Shown: positions 10,537 through 21,997, counted from the first letter of the stretch. The stretch is DNA of 37,465 nucleotides from Fragilaria crotonensis (GCA_022925895.1 JAKSYS010000617.1:1-37465), one strand, 5' to 3'. Numbers and translations are program-made. The notes: generated by a model not told the origin, from the letters alone.

Positions 10537-11470
10537 GATGATGGGGCCTTTGTAATCAGTGATGAAGAATGATGGCTGGCTGTATTTGCAAGCGGTCGGC
10601 AGTAGGCGGCTGTCAGTTGATTGACTGGTGAAGGTTTATTGTTTATCAAGAGGCAGCCTGCTGTAAACAAATTTTATGTCAAGTTTGAAGGATGCTGAGA
10701 AATAGTGCAAGGCGGCAAACGGCACCTCTGCTTTTCCTTCTCCTGGTGCATTGTACGCGGGACATGTATGAGGTATGTGCTGCCGGTGCCTGCCCATCAG
10801 AATGAAATTGCATTTTTGGATCTTTAGCTCCGTGCAGTTTTAGCTTACACATGTAACATAAGTTGAGCTATTTGTTTCGGAGCCTCGCCGTTTTTTGAAC
10901 TACACTTAAGGAAGAATGGCCTTCTGAAGGCCATACTTGAGAGGCCAGAATCACAGGCCAGGATGAAAACTGCTCAGCGCTGCCATGTCAGCGGCTGGAG
11001 AAAAATTACTTGTCCATTGAGGTGTTGAGTCCTGGCAAATATCTCGACGACGTTGCTTTTAAACGTCATTTGAGTCCTGTACAGTGTTACATACGTGCTA
11101 TCATTACTATACAAGAGCACGCCTTCCTTCTGAATAAAAAATATCGATAAGAAAATTACTTGCAGTTTTATCATACTGTATCCTGTATCCACATCCTTTA
11201 AGCAAACCGATTTTTTTGTGCACGCGCATACTTCCAGCAGGGTTTCAGAAAGTCGGTGAAATCCCGACGATGTCACACCTTCTGACCCCGGTACTAAACT
11301 TCCATATCCATGCTGAACCCATGCTGAAACCGTTTGCAGAGAGCAATGACATGGCCAACTTATCATGAAGATGCCCTTTTCAAGCTAAGAATTTGAGCTC
11401 AAATATTTTTGCGCACTAATGGATTTGCCTCGCCGCGCCAAGTATTTTGTTCGTAAGCTTCTACACAAGT
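10537..11470. other. Intergenic region with a short palindrome
   Basis: No gene can be supported. A near-perfect inverted repeat, ATGGCCTTC-T-GAAGGCCAT, lies at 10916-10934. The upstream part (10540-10680) would contain the promoter of the oxygenase gene, but no clear core element was identified. Confidence 0.5.
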
Positions 11471-11600
11471 TGTAAAATAAAATAAAACAAGAACTTATCA
11501 TCGGGTTCTCACCGCGTGGTGACAATACGGCCTCCACTGTGCACCCACCCCGGTAGGCTATTCCCGCGAAGGCTTTGTGCCTGCATGATTGCTATCAGTT
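11471..11600 (-). repeat. Retroposon 3' tail, shared with 26618-26700
   Basis: On the minus strand this reads TAGCCTACCGG, about 40 bp of spacer, CGCGGTGAGAACCCGATGAT and a TTTTATTTTATTTT tail. The insertion at 26618-27750 ends with the same order: TAGCCTGCTGG, CGCGGTGAAAACCCGATAAT, TTTTCGTTTTG. The first block resembles a Pol III A box and the second only weakly resembles a B box, so a tRNA-derived SINE is possible but unproven. The 5' extent of this copy is unknown. Confidence 0.55.
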
Positions 11601-11611
11601 GTCAGTTCGTA

Positions 11612-12976
11612 CTAGTGTCTAAACGCCCGAAATCTTTAATTAAAGATCGCTCACTGGTGAAATCTTTAATTAAAGATCAATTTCGACCCTTACTCAACTT
11701 CTTCATTTTTCGTTTTGACAAAAATTAAGACGGCCAAAGTGTTCTCCATTGAGTTAAACCCCGTGGGCCAAATGGGTGTTTCTTAGTTAGCGACAGTTCC
11801 TGGTTTATGTTTTAGAAAGGAAAACTAGAGCCCTTTGGCGAGTTTTGGGGTCAAAAATAACACGTTTTCAGTACATGCCTACGCACTCTACACAAGGTCA
11901 GATCGTTTGAGGCCTTATTTGCCGCATTCTTTTCATCATCGTCCACTCCAATTGACTCAAAACGGTCCGCAAGAAATGTCTTGGACGTTCTCTGAAGTGA
12001 AGGTATGCAACGGATGACTATCTCTAAGTTTCAATTCTTCGTGAGTTAGAGACTGCAAATGAAGGTGATGTGGAACAATATTTTTTTGGTACATGCCCTA
12101 CGGAGGCTACGTAAGATCATTTCATTTGAGACCTCAATCAACGCATCGAATTCATCATCTTCGCCCTGATGCATTGATTCAAATGGTGAGCAACACTTGT
12201 CATGGAAGTTCTCTTGAGAGTAGGTTTCCTATGGAGGCCAATCTCAAATGTTCATTCATTGCAGTGTTATGGCGCTGACATTGAGTGCAATGTTCGGTAA
12301 TTTTGTCGAGCTCCAAATTACTTCGAATCCTGAGTTCTCACTACCTTTGCTCTGCTTAGACATGTCATGCTGACTTTGCCGCCAGCAGTCCCATCTGATG
12401 ACGGAGAACATGATACTTGTGCTTCTGTTCAGACAGAGGTGAGGTTGCAATCATTGCTGGTTGCATGCATTGCGTGGTTGTCAATCAAGGAGCGAAGCAC
12501 GAATGCAAAAGCTTGAGTTGGGGATCCAAGCAGTGGGACTTTCTGTCGCTTGGGATCAAAGAGGAGGAAGCAGGGAATTGCTAGTGGACAGTGCCCTGCC
12601 TTCTTTGTCTGTCTTTCAGGCCAACAATGCCAAGTCTGCCAGTTCTTCTTGTCAACATGGTCGTACTTCCTGTCCGATGAAAGCCTGTTTAGGACTGCAC
12701 CACGAGAATGATGATTTTCTGAAAGCTAGACTTTCATACACACCTAGCCTCCTGCCATGGTGAACAATCAATAGGTTCTAAATGTTACATTATGATCATT
12801 AGTGTAGATGTGTCAAGATATTGATGACGGCAATCGGCCATTGTCAATGTCAAATTTCGTGTTGATGGTGGTATCGAACGTACATTGACCGTCTTGCAAA
12901 ACGTACGAAAATGGCCATCTTTAAATAAAGACAGATTTGTCTTTAATTAAAGATACCCCGGGCGTTTAGACACTAG
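11612..12976. mobile_element. DNA transposon or MITE with 18-bp TIRs, 1365 bp
   Basis: An exact 18-bp inverted repeat, ctagtgtctaaacgcccg at 11612-11629 and its complement at 12959-12976, bounds the element. Just inside each end are two copies of a palindrome, ATCTTTAATTAAAGAT or near variants (11632-11647 and 11662-11677 on the left; about 12918-12932 and 12940-12954 on the right). CTAG at both ends is palindromic, so the target duplication could be TA, CTA/TAG or CTAG. No transposase frame is present, so the copy is non-autonomous. Interior reading frames are short and unconvincing. Confidence 0.75.
11865..12240. repeat. Diverged tandem repeat inside the TIR element
   Basis: About 11865-12010 and 12075-12240 share an order of short blocks: gtacatgcc...acg, agatc...ttTGAG.CCT, cgcat...TTCATCATC, TTGA.TCAAA and tct.GGA.GTTCTCTTGA. 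The copies are diverged by many substitutions and indels, so the duplication is old. Confidence 0.55.
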
Positions 12977-13249
12977 GAAAAGCGAGACATAAGAGTTTGT
13001 GATTGTTTTGTAATTTTTTTGCAATAGACGTGCCCTCCTAAGCCATCTGCTGCAGTTCAATTTGGTGGTGTTTAGTTGGGTATCAAGATTTTGATCACAC
13101 TGAAGATATGACCTTTTGAAATTTGTATGAATGTTTTTGCTCAGAATAACCCTAAAAGAACAGGATTATGTGTAATTTGATCAGGTTTTGTGCTAAATAA
13201 TAAGGTTTACTCCACTGTCTTCAAAATTATCAAGATCTAGGTTTCACAG
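12977..13249. other. Short intergenic stretch before the exon-like fragment
   Basis: This is AT-rich flank of the TIR element. It may be partly an intron of the exon-like fragment that follows. Nothing else is supported. Confidence 0.4.
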
Positions 13250-13377
13250 CCAGGACAACAGCCTGCTGCCGAGGCTATCCTCAAAGGGGAGTATTCAAAT
13301 AACGATCCGGACGACAACGTGTCTCTCCTTCTCCAACATCTGAAACAAACGGAAAGAATTGCAGCAATGCCCTAAGG
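13250..13377 (+). pseudogene. Exon-like fragment cut at the iteron element D end
   Basis: After a plausible 3' splice site (…tttcacag at about 13249) the plus strand is open for about 42 codons, rich in acidic and polar residues (EYSNNDPDDNVSLLLQHLKQ). It runs exactly into the CCCTAAGG that starts the next element. I do not recognise the family. It looks like the left half of a gene interrupted by that insertion. Confidence 0.35.
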
Positions 13378-13793
13378 GGGCGGGCTTTTATATCAATAAA
13401 TTATCATAAGGTATGGATACTTTTATTAGATACGTCGGGAGTGATTTTTGTACGTCGGGAGGGACGTTTTTGTGCGTCGAGAGGGATCCCACAGTATTGA
13501 TTCCTACGTTGGACGCTCGATTTTGTACGTCGGGAGTTACGACCAATCCAAGTAGAATTCGGTACTTTCGAAATTGGCGCGGCTTCCGACTGACTTTATT
13601 TCACAGGCACACAAACATCACGGCTCATCCATAACAAACTCATCATTCTCATCATGCCATCATCAAGCACTCCTCCAATACAAATGGTTAACGGAATCAT
13701 CAGTCCTGTTGTTGCGTCTTAGCATTAAACCTTCTACAGTACTTGAATGATTTGTCTTTGGCTGCCACTACTGCTTGGAGTACAAGCAGCACT
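13372..13793 (+). mobile_element. Iteron-helicase element D, 5' stub only
   Basis: The stub starts at CCCTAAGG and has the shared AT-rich leader and five iteron copies (13431-13536). A short frame follows that begins ATGCCATCATC (13653) after a CATCATCATC stretch, like the helicase start in copy C, but it stops after 22 codons. The zinc finger and helicase are absent. Copy A begins directly after it, so A was probably inserted into D or D was deleted. Confidence 0.6.
13431..13536 (+). promoter_or_regulatory. Iteron array D: TACGTCGGGAG, five sites
   Basis: Sites start at 13431, 13451, 13473 (TGCGTCGAGAG), 13505 (degenerate TACGTTGGACG) and 13526. Spacings are 20, 22, 32 and 21 bp, near multiples of the DNA helical repeat. 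The array lies between the element terminus and the start codon. Confidence 0.75.
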
Positions 13794-13854
13794 CCCTAAG
13801 GGGGCGGGGTTCAAACTAGATAAATATTCCTCAGATATAAATATTTTTACTTGA

Positions 13855-13949
13855 TACCACAGGAGCTATTTTATTTAGAGAAAAGTACCACAGGAGCCAA
13901 ATTTCTGCCATTGGAGCCGCTTTTCAAATAGGAAAATATACCATAGGAG
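13855..13949 (+). promoter_or_regulatory. Iteron array A: TACCACAGGAG, four sites
   Basis: Sites start at 13855, 13886, 13906 (TGCCATTGGAG) and 13939 (TACCATAGGAG). Spacings are 31, 20 and 33 bp. The array is preceded by a leader, ATATAAATATTTTTACTTGA, that matches copies B and C. Confidence 0.8.
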
Positions 13950-14069
13950 CCACAGGACACCCCCGTAAGCTCCAGTAATGTTTAAATTTAAAAGTAACAC
14001 ATGGTCTGTGCTCTTGGAACATCACTGAATCACCACTTTTACAAAACAAATCATCAAACTGATCGCACC

Positions 14070-15403
14070 ATGACATCATCCAACACATTCAATTGCATTG
14101 ACCATCATCTTTCATCCATTCGAGAACTATTTTCCTTCTCTCCATTTGGTCTTCGCTGCCTTCAAAGCAACAACTGTGCAACAGTTGAGTTGGACAAGAG
14201 ATGCATCTGCCGCCACTTGAAAAAACATGGCTTGGACAGTAGGGTTTCGACAGTCCGTTCTCTCCTTGAAGAATATAAAAAGGAACTACTTCATGCAAAG
14301 GCTTTGGGAAGTATCGATCCGTATCGGAGCGACAGCAAAACCTATGCTGGATTTTCTTGTGTGTGTGGTCAATCCTTTGTAAAGATTGGAAATGCAAATC
14401 GACACTGCAAGACTGTGGGTTGTGATTCTTCAAAACTACAGAAAGTTGATCTCATCAAGCTTTGCTGCGGCAGGTATGTGACTCATGCTAAAGTCACTTC
14501 ATTTTTCAACGAATCACCACACAATTCAAAACAGCAATTTGATTATTGTGAGGCAAGAGCTGTGCTTTTTCCTATTCTTCCAAAAAGGGAAAAACAGGAT
14601 CATACGTACACACATATGTTTACACCCCTTATTCATGGATGCGGTGGTGGCAAACAATTTGTCCAGAAGATAAAATCCGACTTTTCTTCGATCCATTCAT
14701 CACCGTGCTCATCAACTGAGTTCTTGTTGGTTCAAATCCACAAGCATGCTGAGGATTGGCTCAAGTTTGTGCAAAAAAATATATTGATGGTTCCTGACAA
14801 TCTCCGCGCTGGACGTCAAACATTTGAAGGTGGTGAAATAGAAGAGATATCACATCGTTGTACCTACACAATGCAACACTATCCACGGAGTTTGCTTCCA
14901 GAGTTGAAAAGCTTTTATCCTTTTCTTACAGACGAGGTCTCTTTGCATCGAGAGGCTTTGACACAATCAATGCCTTTGCAGTGCCCTACTTTTTGAAGGA
15001 CTTGTTGCTTGAAGTCCCTCAATTGGTGGCATCTCTTCCCTTCGTTGCAGAGTTCTGTTTAATGTTTGCTTTCCGAGTCTCAACCAATGGTTCAGAAATC
15101 AACATGATCTCTTGTGACACAGTGTCCTCTGTCTTCTCAAAGATCTCATCAGTTCTGAAGGCAGCCGTTTGCTCCGTTATCTGTTCATTTTCCAACCAGT
15201 CATTTACAATTTTTGGTCCTGCACTTATCAAATCAGTACGTGAATCACCAGTGATTCACATTTTGTCACCGATGGTTCGTCAAATTCGTGAAATGCATCA
15301 TCGCATGCCTAAAAGGAGAAAGACAACACTTGATACGGTTGGCAACATTATGGTTGATCAATATTCTTTCTTATTTGATGACTGGTCTCGAATCGTCATC
15401 ACA
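14070..15403 (+). pseudogene. OrsD-like zinc finger/helicase protein A, N-terminal fragment
   Basis: This is the N-terminal third of the large protein seen complete at 30494. The start ATG at 14070 begins MTSSNTF. FSPFGLRC with a later HLKKH is the first zinc-finger-like segment, here with an altered cysteine spacing (CLQSNNC), and FSCVCGQ...NRHC...GC is the second. One base is missing from an A run at 14907-14910, which should be five A by comparison with copy B, where the frame reads ELKKLLSF. The second frame then continues to WSRIV at about 15397, where a foreign sequence begins. The ATPase motifs are lost. It cannot be functional unless joined elsewhere. Confidence 0.75.
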
Positions 15404-18400
15404 AGGTGGCGGTGGTTACTTGTAATTATTTTATTACGTTTAGTGTATAGATTTGTAACTTTTTGTTACATTTTGTACACTAAAAGTGTACACGTATGTT
15501 ATCTAGCACATTTATACCAAAAAAATATCAATTGCAATTTTTGTAGTATCTGAAGCTTTTTATGCTAGACGGTTTGACATCTACGGTGTTCTTTATATGT
15601 TCCGTCATTGTTACAGTTTAAACATTCTTGTGTACGGCATTGCTGTTTTTCTGTTTATGCCGGTGACACCATTTTTGTGCACCTCCCTTTTTGTTGGTAA
15701 CACCCCGCACCGTAAAAAGCATACTGTTTGTTTCCATTTCATCATGAGCTCTCGCAGTCAGCCAACTCGCGAAGGCTTTGCCTTTTCTCCAGAGAAGGAT
15801 CAATGCACTTACTGTGGTCGTGTTGTTGTTGCCGGCCCGATGGGCCTGTCGCGTCATCTAGCTAGAAACCCTGATTGTCAGTTAGAGTATTCAATGGAGC
15901 ACAACGCATCTCGTTGTCAACAGTCACCAACTGGATTATTGCACGACACTGGTAATAGGCAATCTGATGATGTCTATATTCACACCAACAATGGGTTTTA
16001 AATGGTTTCAATCCGTCACTTTCTGATGATCAAATTGCGCGTTGCCCTCGTGAAGAAGATTTTTCCATCAATGAGCCAGTCGATGACGATTTTGCAATTT
16101 CACATGACTATTCTTATGATGAGCACATCATTATTCCCCATGCCGAATGTGTTGTTCCCGAATCTTTCAACCTTCCTACTGTCGAATGTCCACCCATCGT
16201 GCCTGCTCTTCCAGCGTGTCAGCTAACCCAACCTGCAACCAATCTTGGCGCTGATGGTTGTGCAGACACTTCAATCCTTGATGCATACGTCGCTCGTTCC
16301 GAATCTCTCAATGATGGTCTCTCTCTTTCTTTGTTCTCTGTTGAGGAAAAGGTTCAGGTGGACTTACTACAAACTCTCAAGAGACTTCGTGCTCCAATGA
16401 TTGCCTATGACGAGATAATGAGGTGGGCTGTCAGGTCTTCTTTACAAGGACACATATTTCGTGATGTTCCACTTAGTTCACGAAAGACTGTTGTAGAAAA
16501 GCTCAAAGTTCGCGTGGATCTTGACTCTCTGCGCCCTGTCGTAAAGGAATTGTATCTTCCATATTCCAAGCGTTTTGTTGAGGTTGTGTACTTCAGTGCA
16601 CACGCCATCTTTGGCTCATTTCTTTCCTGCTCTGAACTCAACCAAGACCAGAATTACATATTCAACGACGAAAACAATCCGAACTGCAATCCTTTTGCAA
16701 AACCCAACGGTGCCATGATTTCAGATATCAACACAGGCAGGTGCTACCTCCGTACTTATGATCAATTAGTAAAGAACCCCGAAGACATGCTACTTCCCTG
16801 CATTTTAGCAATTGACAAGACAACCTGTGACATTGTGGCGGAGGGCGTTTGTCACTGGAACCCATTGTCATATCCTATGGATTGATGAAGCACGACATAC
16901 GCAAAACGCCACTGGCGATGCGTGTTCTCGGTTTTATCAATACCTCCCCAATCCACCAGCGAAATTCGGCACCTGTAAATCGACCTGTTCCTGTGGGCAC
17001 AGAACCGCTTCCCTCTAGTTATAAAACTAGAGATGTGTCGGCTGCTACTTGGCGCTTAAACGAGTACCATATGCAGATTGACTTCATTCTTCGTGAATCT
17101 GGATACCTTGATCTCCAGCATTCAGGGCTGAAATGGAACCTTCAATTTCGAGGCAAAACCTATCCTGTCATCCTCCAACCTTTCATTCCCTTCATAATTG
17201 GAGATACTGAAGGTCATGATAGTCTCTGCGGTCATTTCAAGTCTCGCACCGATAACGTTGCCCAGCTCTGCCGATCCTGCGAGTGCCCTACTATGCTTTG
17301 TGGGTATTCGAAGTCTCGCGATTTTGCCCTTCGTCGACCCCGCATCATCAACAAGCTTGTCCGGGACCAGGACATCCCCGCACTTAAGTCAATGTCTCAG
17401 CATTATCTGAAGAATGCTTTTGATAATGTACGATTTGGTCTTCACAATGATCGCGGCATATTTGGCGCTTGTCCAGGAGAGATCTTGCACTTAATTCTTA
17501 TCGGGTGGTTCAGGAATGTCATTGACTCATTCTTCATTCAGATTGGGAAGGAGAGCCTCAAAGCTCAACTGTACGACACACTTCTGCATGACATTAACAA
17601 ATGCCTTGGGCGGCAAAGTGATCGTGATGTTCCATCTACAAGCACTCAGAAAGGGTTTTCCAGCACCGCCAACATTCCTGGTCATGAGTACACTGGTTGT
17701 TTGTTTGTCATGCTTATCTCATTTTACACTTCTCGCTTTCAGGAGATATTTCGAAGTGCTCGCGCATCAAAGAAACAAGATGCACATGACAAAGCATTAT
17801 CCAACCCTGCTTGGGTGAATGATTGGAAGACTCTCCTTAGTTCCTTACTGGAATGGCATATGTGGTTGAAGCAACCAGAGATTCGTCGCACCTCTGTAGC
17901 TAAATCAGTGTACGCCACATCACGCCTGATGCGATTCCTCAAGTTCGTTGCCCCTCGTCTGTCAGGGGGTATGTTGAACAACACCATAAAGACCCATCTT
18001 GTTCTTCACATCCACGATGATGTTCTAAATTTTGGCGTCCCCGAAGTCATGAATAGTTCTTATTCTGAATCTGGTCACATAACCATCTGCAAGGACACCA
18101 CTCGAAACACGCAGAAGCGTTCGCAAACGTTCACTTTGCAGGCTGCCATGCGTTACGTGGAAAATCTTGCAATAGCTCGCAGCTTCTCAGCAATCCACAA
18201 TAGCACTGGTTGTGCCAAATCTCCATTGAATCCATTCCTGCTTGCAAGCTCGCTGGGAAGTTGTTTGTCATTTCGAAGGATGTCAATGGCAACCCTTATT
18301 GCCGTCAACCGCGCTGCAGTAACAAAGCACGCGACTCTCTCGCAGATGCGTTTCCTTTGGATGCTCATGTATTTGAGACTGTTGCAGCGTACTGTCTTCC

Positions 18401-19230
18401 AAATGTTGATCCCCAAATTGTGTACTGTTACACTGAGTATCATCCCAAGTCGGGAGGTCAGCTGTATCGTGCGCACCCAAACTACTATCATGGGAATGGG
18501 AAACCATGGTTCGATCATTTATTCGTCCAGTGGCGAGGAGAGGCTGGCAAGGTATTGTTACATCCAGCTCGCGTCCATGTTTTCATTGACTTACACAACG
18601 TCCTCCCACGTTCCATCATCACATTTCCCGAGTCAGAGCAAGTTGGTTATTTCACAAAACCAGGCTTTTATGCTGTCATTGAGTCTTACGATCCTGTCGA
18701 AGAGCCTTTTCCCAATGCTAAGGTCAATCCTAACGAGAAGTTGATGGATGCGGATTTCGATTTCTCAGTTTTCCGTAAATTCCGTCTAACGCTTCTTCGC
18801 AAGAGCAGCAAGCCCAAGCTGTTCTTAGTCAATGTTGATTCCATTGTGGGTCCTACCGTTGCAATTCCTGATGCCTTTGGCGATACCCCCATCCAAGTTA
18901 GCGGCCCATCCATTCCCAACATAGATTACATATTCTTGACGTTCCGCCAACATGAATGGGCACAGACATGGGAGTCGTTCATCATGCAGCAAGATCTTCG
19001 AGTCAATGGCCCCGGTGGGTACGAATCAAACGATAGCGACTACGATGAAGAGGGAGGTGATCCAGTCTTCATAAATGCCAATGCCAATGATGATAACGTC
19101 ATTTCCGCAGAAAGAGTTAAGAGGAAAGGAAGCACTGGGGCAAAAATGGCAGCCGCAAAGTTGGTAAATGCAGCACCAGGACCAGTAAGAATAAGAGGCA
19201 GAAACGGAAGTAGTTGTTGAATACTACTTC
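15404..19230 (+). mobile_element. Plavaka/CMC-like DDE DNA transposon
   Basis: The sequence changes from helicase A to unrelated AT-rich DNA at 15404, and the transposase pseudogene follows. The right end was not found: the complement of AGGTGGCGGTGGTTACTTG is not evident near 19220-19400. A short segment at 19313-19337 repeats transposase sequence at 18653-18677 (KPGFYAV), so the right side may be rearranged. Confidence 0.6.
15744..19219 (+). pseudogene. Plavaka-like transposase with frameshifts
   Basis: This encodes a transposase of the RNase H-fold DDE class, resembling Plavaka in the CACTA-Mirage-Chapaev group. From 15744, MSSRSQ leads to an N-terminal C2HC finger (CTYCGRVVV...LSRHLARNPDC). 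The catalytic region includes AIDKTTCDI (first Asp, about 16810), then LEPIVISYGLMKHDIRK and FIIGDTEGHDSLCG (second Asp, about 17204) followed by QLCRSCECP. The C-terminal part reads GYFTKPGFYAV and ends in an acidic and then basic tail. Frames change at 15996-15999 (four T where five restore the frame), at about 16838 and at about 18250. All three are single-base events. It acts, or acted, in the nucleus on its own ends. The family assignment is from motif order only. Confidence 0.65.
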
Positions 19231-19312
19231 ACAATGTAACCTTACAGTTGTTCAGCGACGAAGCACCACCACCAAGAACACGAGACTTAATAAGTAGGTG
19301 GTGTTGGACACA

Positions 19313-19337
19313 CCACAAAACCAGGTTTCTATGCTGT
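19313..19337 (+). repeat. Short second copy of transposase sequence
   Basis: This matches about 22 of 25 bases of 18653-18677 and encodes the same KPGFYAV peptide. It may be a remnant of a second transposase copy. It lies just beyond the transposase stop. Confidence 0.4.
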
Positions 19338-19409
19338 CGCTCATGGTGTAGTCCTTTGGTCTTGTTCTCAAAATGAGGAAAAGACAAACCAGAAGATGAA
19401 TGCCAATAC

Positions 19410-21997
19410 TTATGTTTTCCTGTTGACAATGAAACCGACCTTTCTTGGAATGGTGGGCAACTCAGTTGCTTGGAATTCAGACGCAAACGCTACATTGCTT
19501 TTGGAGAGCGTGTCTTGCCAAATGCCCCTATCAACAATCCGTTCACCGACAAGGTCTGCTCTGATTCCCTCATCGACACTAGAATCGCTGTCGTTACCAT
19601 CTTCATCGTCTGTTCCGTCATCAGAATCGCCACCTAAGGGAACTGACCCATCATCAGAAACAGAATTGTCAAGAGTGCTGGGAGATGACGCAGACGTACT
19701 GTCATTCTGCACTACCTTACTTCTCTGAAGAATCCGTTTGTGTTTTCGGATTTTTCGATCCATTCCAAAGGTAACGATTGAAGACTTTGCTGCAAAAAAG
19801 GTCCCATAAACATGGCAATTTTTCTCTCGCTGCATCATTGATGTACAGTGACGTATCAGTCGCCCATCCCAACTGATGAGAACTCCATGAGTGAGACGAA
19901 TTGCCATCCCATTGTAAACTTTACCAGTTCCACTCTTTTTTCCAAACACGTTAGGCAAAACAAAGTACCATTCCTTAGTTGAACCAGGGTTATCTTCCGT
20001 CCAAATACTAAAACCTTGTGAAGCGTCGTTCACATCATAATGAGAGGAATTTGACAGATCAACGCTGACATCCATGGAGTGGGAAACACGCCTGTAGCAA
20101 CCATCGCCCGCCATCCCCATTGTCGGAGGATGTCTGAATCATCCTCGATATCCTGCATGACACGAAGGACACCTGGGATAGTGATTGCTGCCAATTGAGC
20201 GGATGCCCAGACCGCCCGCGCCAATGCTGGCTGCTCCCAATCAGCTGAGGAAGTAACGTACTGAGTTCGCCGCCGCTTGTCAAGGTGGATACGAGTCCCG
20301 ATAGCGTACATACGGCCTAAATCACCATGACCACTACGCACGACAGCACCCTTGTTCGGCGACTTGAGGAGACTTGCTGCATGATTGTGGATCATGCACA
20401 GTAAACGTTGGGAAGCTGGGCCGATATGTGGTAGGTATCTGACCTGCACTAAAGAATCCCTAACAAGGGCTACCTTGTCGGCACGATCTGGATGGACAAT
20501 GTGCACAGAAACGTTGACATCGGTATCGCCACAGACCGCGGGATCAATGACCCAAACAGAATTGGGATCGATGTGTTTATGCAGAAAACCTGCAACATAG
20601 TGGCGACAACCCCTCCTGGCTGTTGTCCCGTTTATGTAGCCGTGAATGAACGCTCTACGACGCTCATCCACAGTCCAATCATGAGAACGATCCACACCAT
20701 GAATGAAATCAGGAGGCAGACGTGGAGCATCTTCATCGACGCATTGATGAACCTCGTAAACAGTCTTGTTTTGAGACCTGTCAAAAGAGGGCAACAACGG
20801 CTTTCCCAATTTGACAGGAATCACAAATGCATTGGATTGGCGCGAAACTTTCCACTTCCAGATGCATTCTGGGTTGCCGTCCCACAATCGTGTAACATAA
20901 CCACCGTGGGAAAAACGGTTGTCGCGGCTGCCATTCTTGACAATGCGTAGCCAGTTAATGTCCATGGGAACATGAGCATTCGCAACACCGACGTACTCCT
21001 TCCTGCGCTCACGGTGACAATAGAACATGCCAGCCTCTGGAAGTAACGCAAGGAAGGCACGAAAGCAAGTATCATGCTTTTCACCCTTCAGCATGTCGTC
21101 GTCAATCTTCATCTTGACGGGAAAGTCGACCGTGGCCTTCGTCGATGTCAAAACCCGAGCTATCTTTTTGCTGCGAGCCAAAACAGCATCCATCACCACA
21201 ATCTCAAGGATATGAGGCACGTCAATAGCGTGTTGCTGGAAGCGATCACTGTTCATGTGATCACACCTTTCCAAGGAAACATTGTCGTAGCCAAAAATAT
21301 CCATGAATGCTACATGAATATTGGCAACAAATGTCCTGCCAATCTTTGCACCTAATGGAATTACACTTGGTAGCACAGTCGGGTGACTGAGATGATCCCT
21401 TTCATGAAACTTGGCCTGATGACAGGTCAGACTTTTAACAAAGGACTCCGATAAATGCCTGGGTATGCACTTTGCCAGAACACTACCAGCCTGATTCCGG
21501 CTGCACCAATAATCGCGACGGTACGTCGGATGACGAGATATTGCTGAATAAACACGCGGATTCATATACCCAGCAATGATTTTGCGGGCCAACTCGCCTG
21601 GAAATGTACGTCCGCCAACAACGTTGACAACATTATATCGACGCCGTTGCACTGAAGCAGCAGTCACACCAGGTTTGGTATTGCCCTTCTTGCGTTTGCG
21701 ACACGAGGAGGACGGAGAAAACTTGATGCAAGTTGCAGAATGAGCAGAAGTGGCAGCTTCATTTCTGGGAATGTACTTGGGTTTGCGAGATAAAGGACGT
21801 GACTCCTCCGTACCATCGGGGACCTTTGCCTCGAAATGAATCGGGACAACCTCCTCAGTTCGTGTCTTCGATAAACAATTGCGCTGGCAAACGGACGGAG
21901 GGAACTTGTCGATAACCACGGCGGATGAGGCGCTGCAATTCTCATGAGAACACGACGTCGTGCCGCCGTCAATTGCCTTCTTGAGCGTGTCGTCCAT
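19410..21997 (-). CDS. Large protein with C-terminal 2OG-Fe(II) dioxygenase-like fold
   Basis: The ATG at 21997 begins MDDTLKKAIDGG. The N-terminal 80 residues contain Cys pairs (CSHENC, CQRNC) and then a basic segment (CRKRKKG), suggesting a nuclear protein. A large middle region (about residues 120-640) is unrecognised. A frame change at about 20050-20110 leads into a C-terminal part with H-x-D in SSHYDVND (about 20040), aromatic strands (WYFVLPNVF) and a distal RLTHGVLISWDGRLIRHCTS. This is the order of iron and 2OG ligands in the double-stranded beta-helix. An acidic Asp/Ser-rich tail follows. It lies downstream of, and convergent to, helicase copy A and its transposon, in the position that the SRA and TET/JBP-like genes occupy in copies B and C. 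Whether its substrate is DNA is unknown. Confidence 0.5.

Larger units (their letters stand above)
13795..15403 (+). mobile_element. Iteron-helicase element A, truncated
   Basis: The element begins CCCTAAGGGGGCGGGGTTC. Similarity to copies B and C runs through the leader, the iterons and about 430 codons of the helicase gene, and stops abruptly at about 15403, where unrelated sequence leading into a DDE transposon begins. The helicase core is missing. Confidence 0.75.

Noticed and set aside
11460-11896. TCTACACAAG at 11460-11469 and 11887-11896 as a target duplication around a 417-bp retroposon
   Set aside because: The diverged tandem repeat at 11865-12240 extends across 11887 without a break, so no element end lies there.
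12461-12763. 100-codon plus-strand frame inside the TIR element
   Set aside because: No recognisable motif and a length expected by chance; not called as a transposase.
13372-13381. CCCTAAGG at element ends as telomeric repeat (CCCTAA) seed
   Set aside because: Only a single unit occurs at each end and copy C has TCCTAAGG; no tandem telomeric array is present, so this stays speculation.
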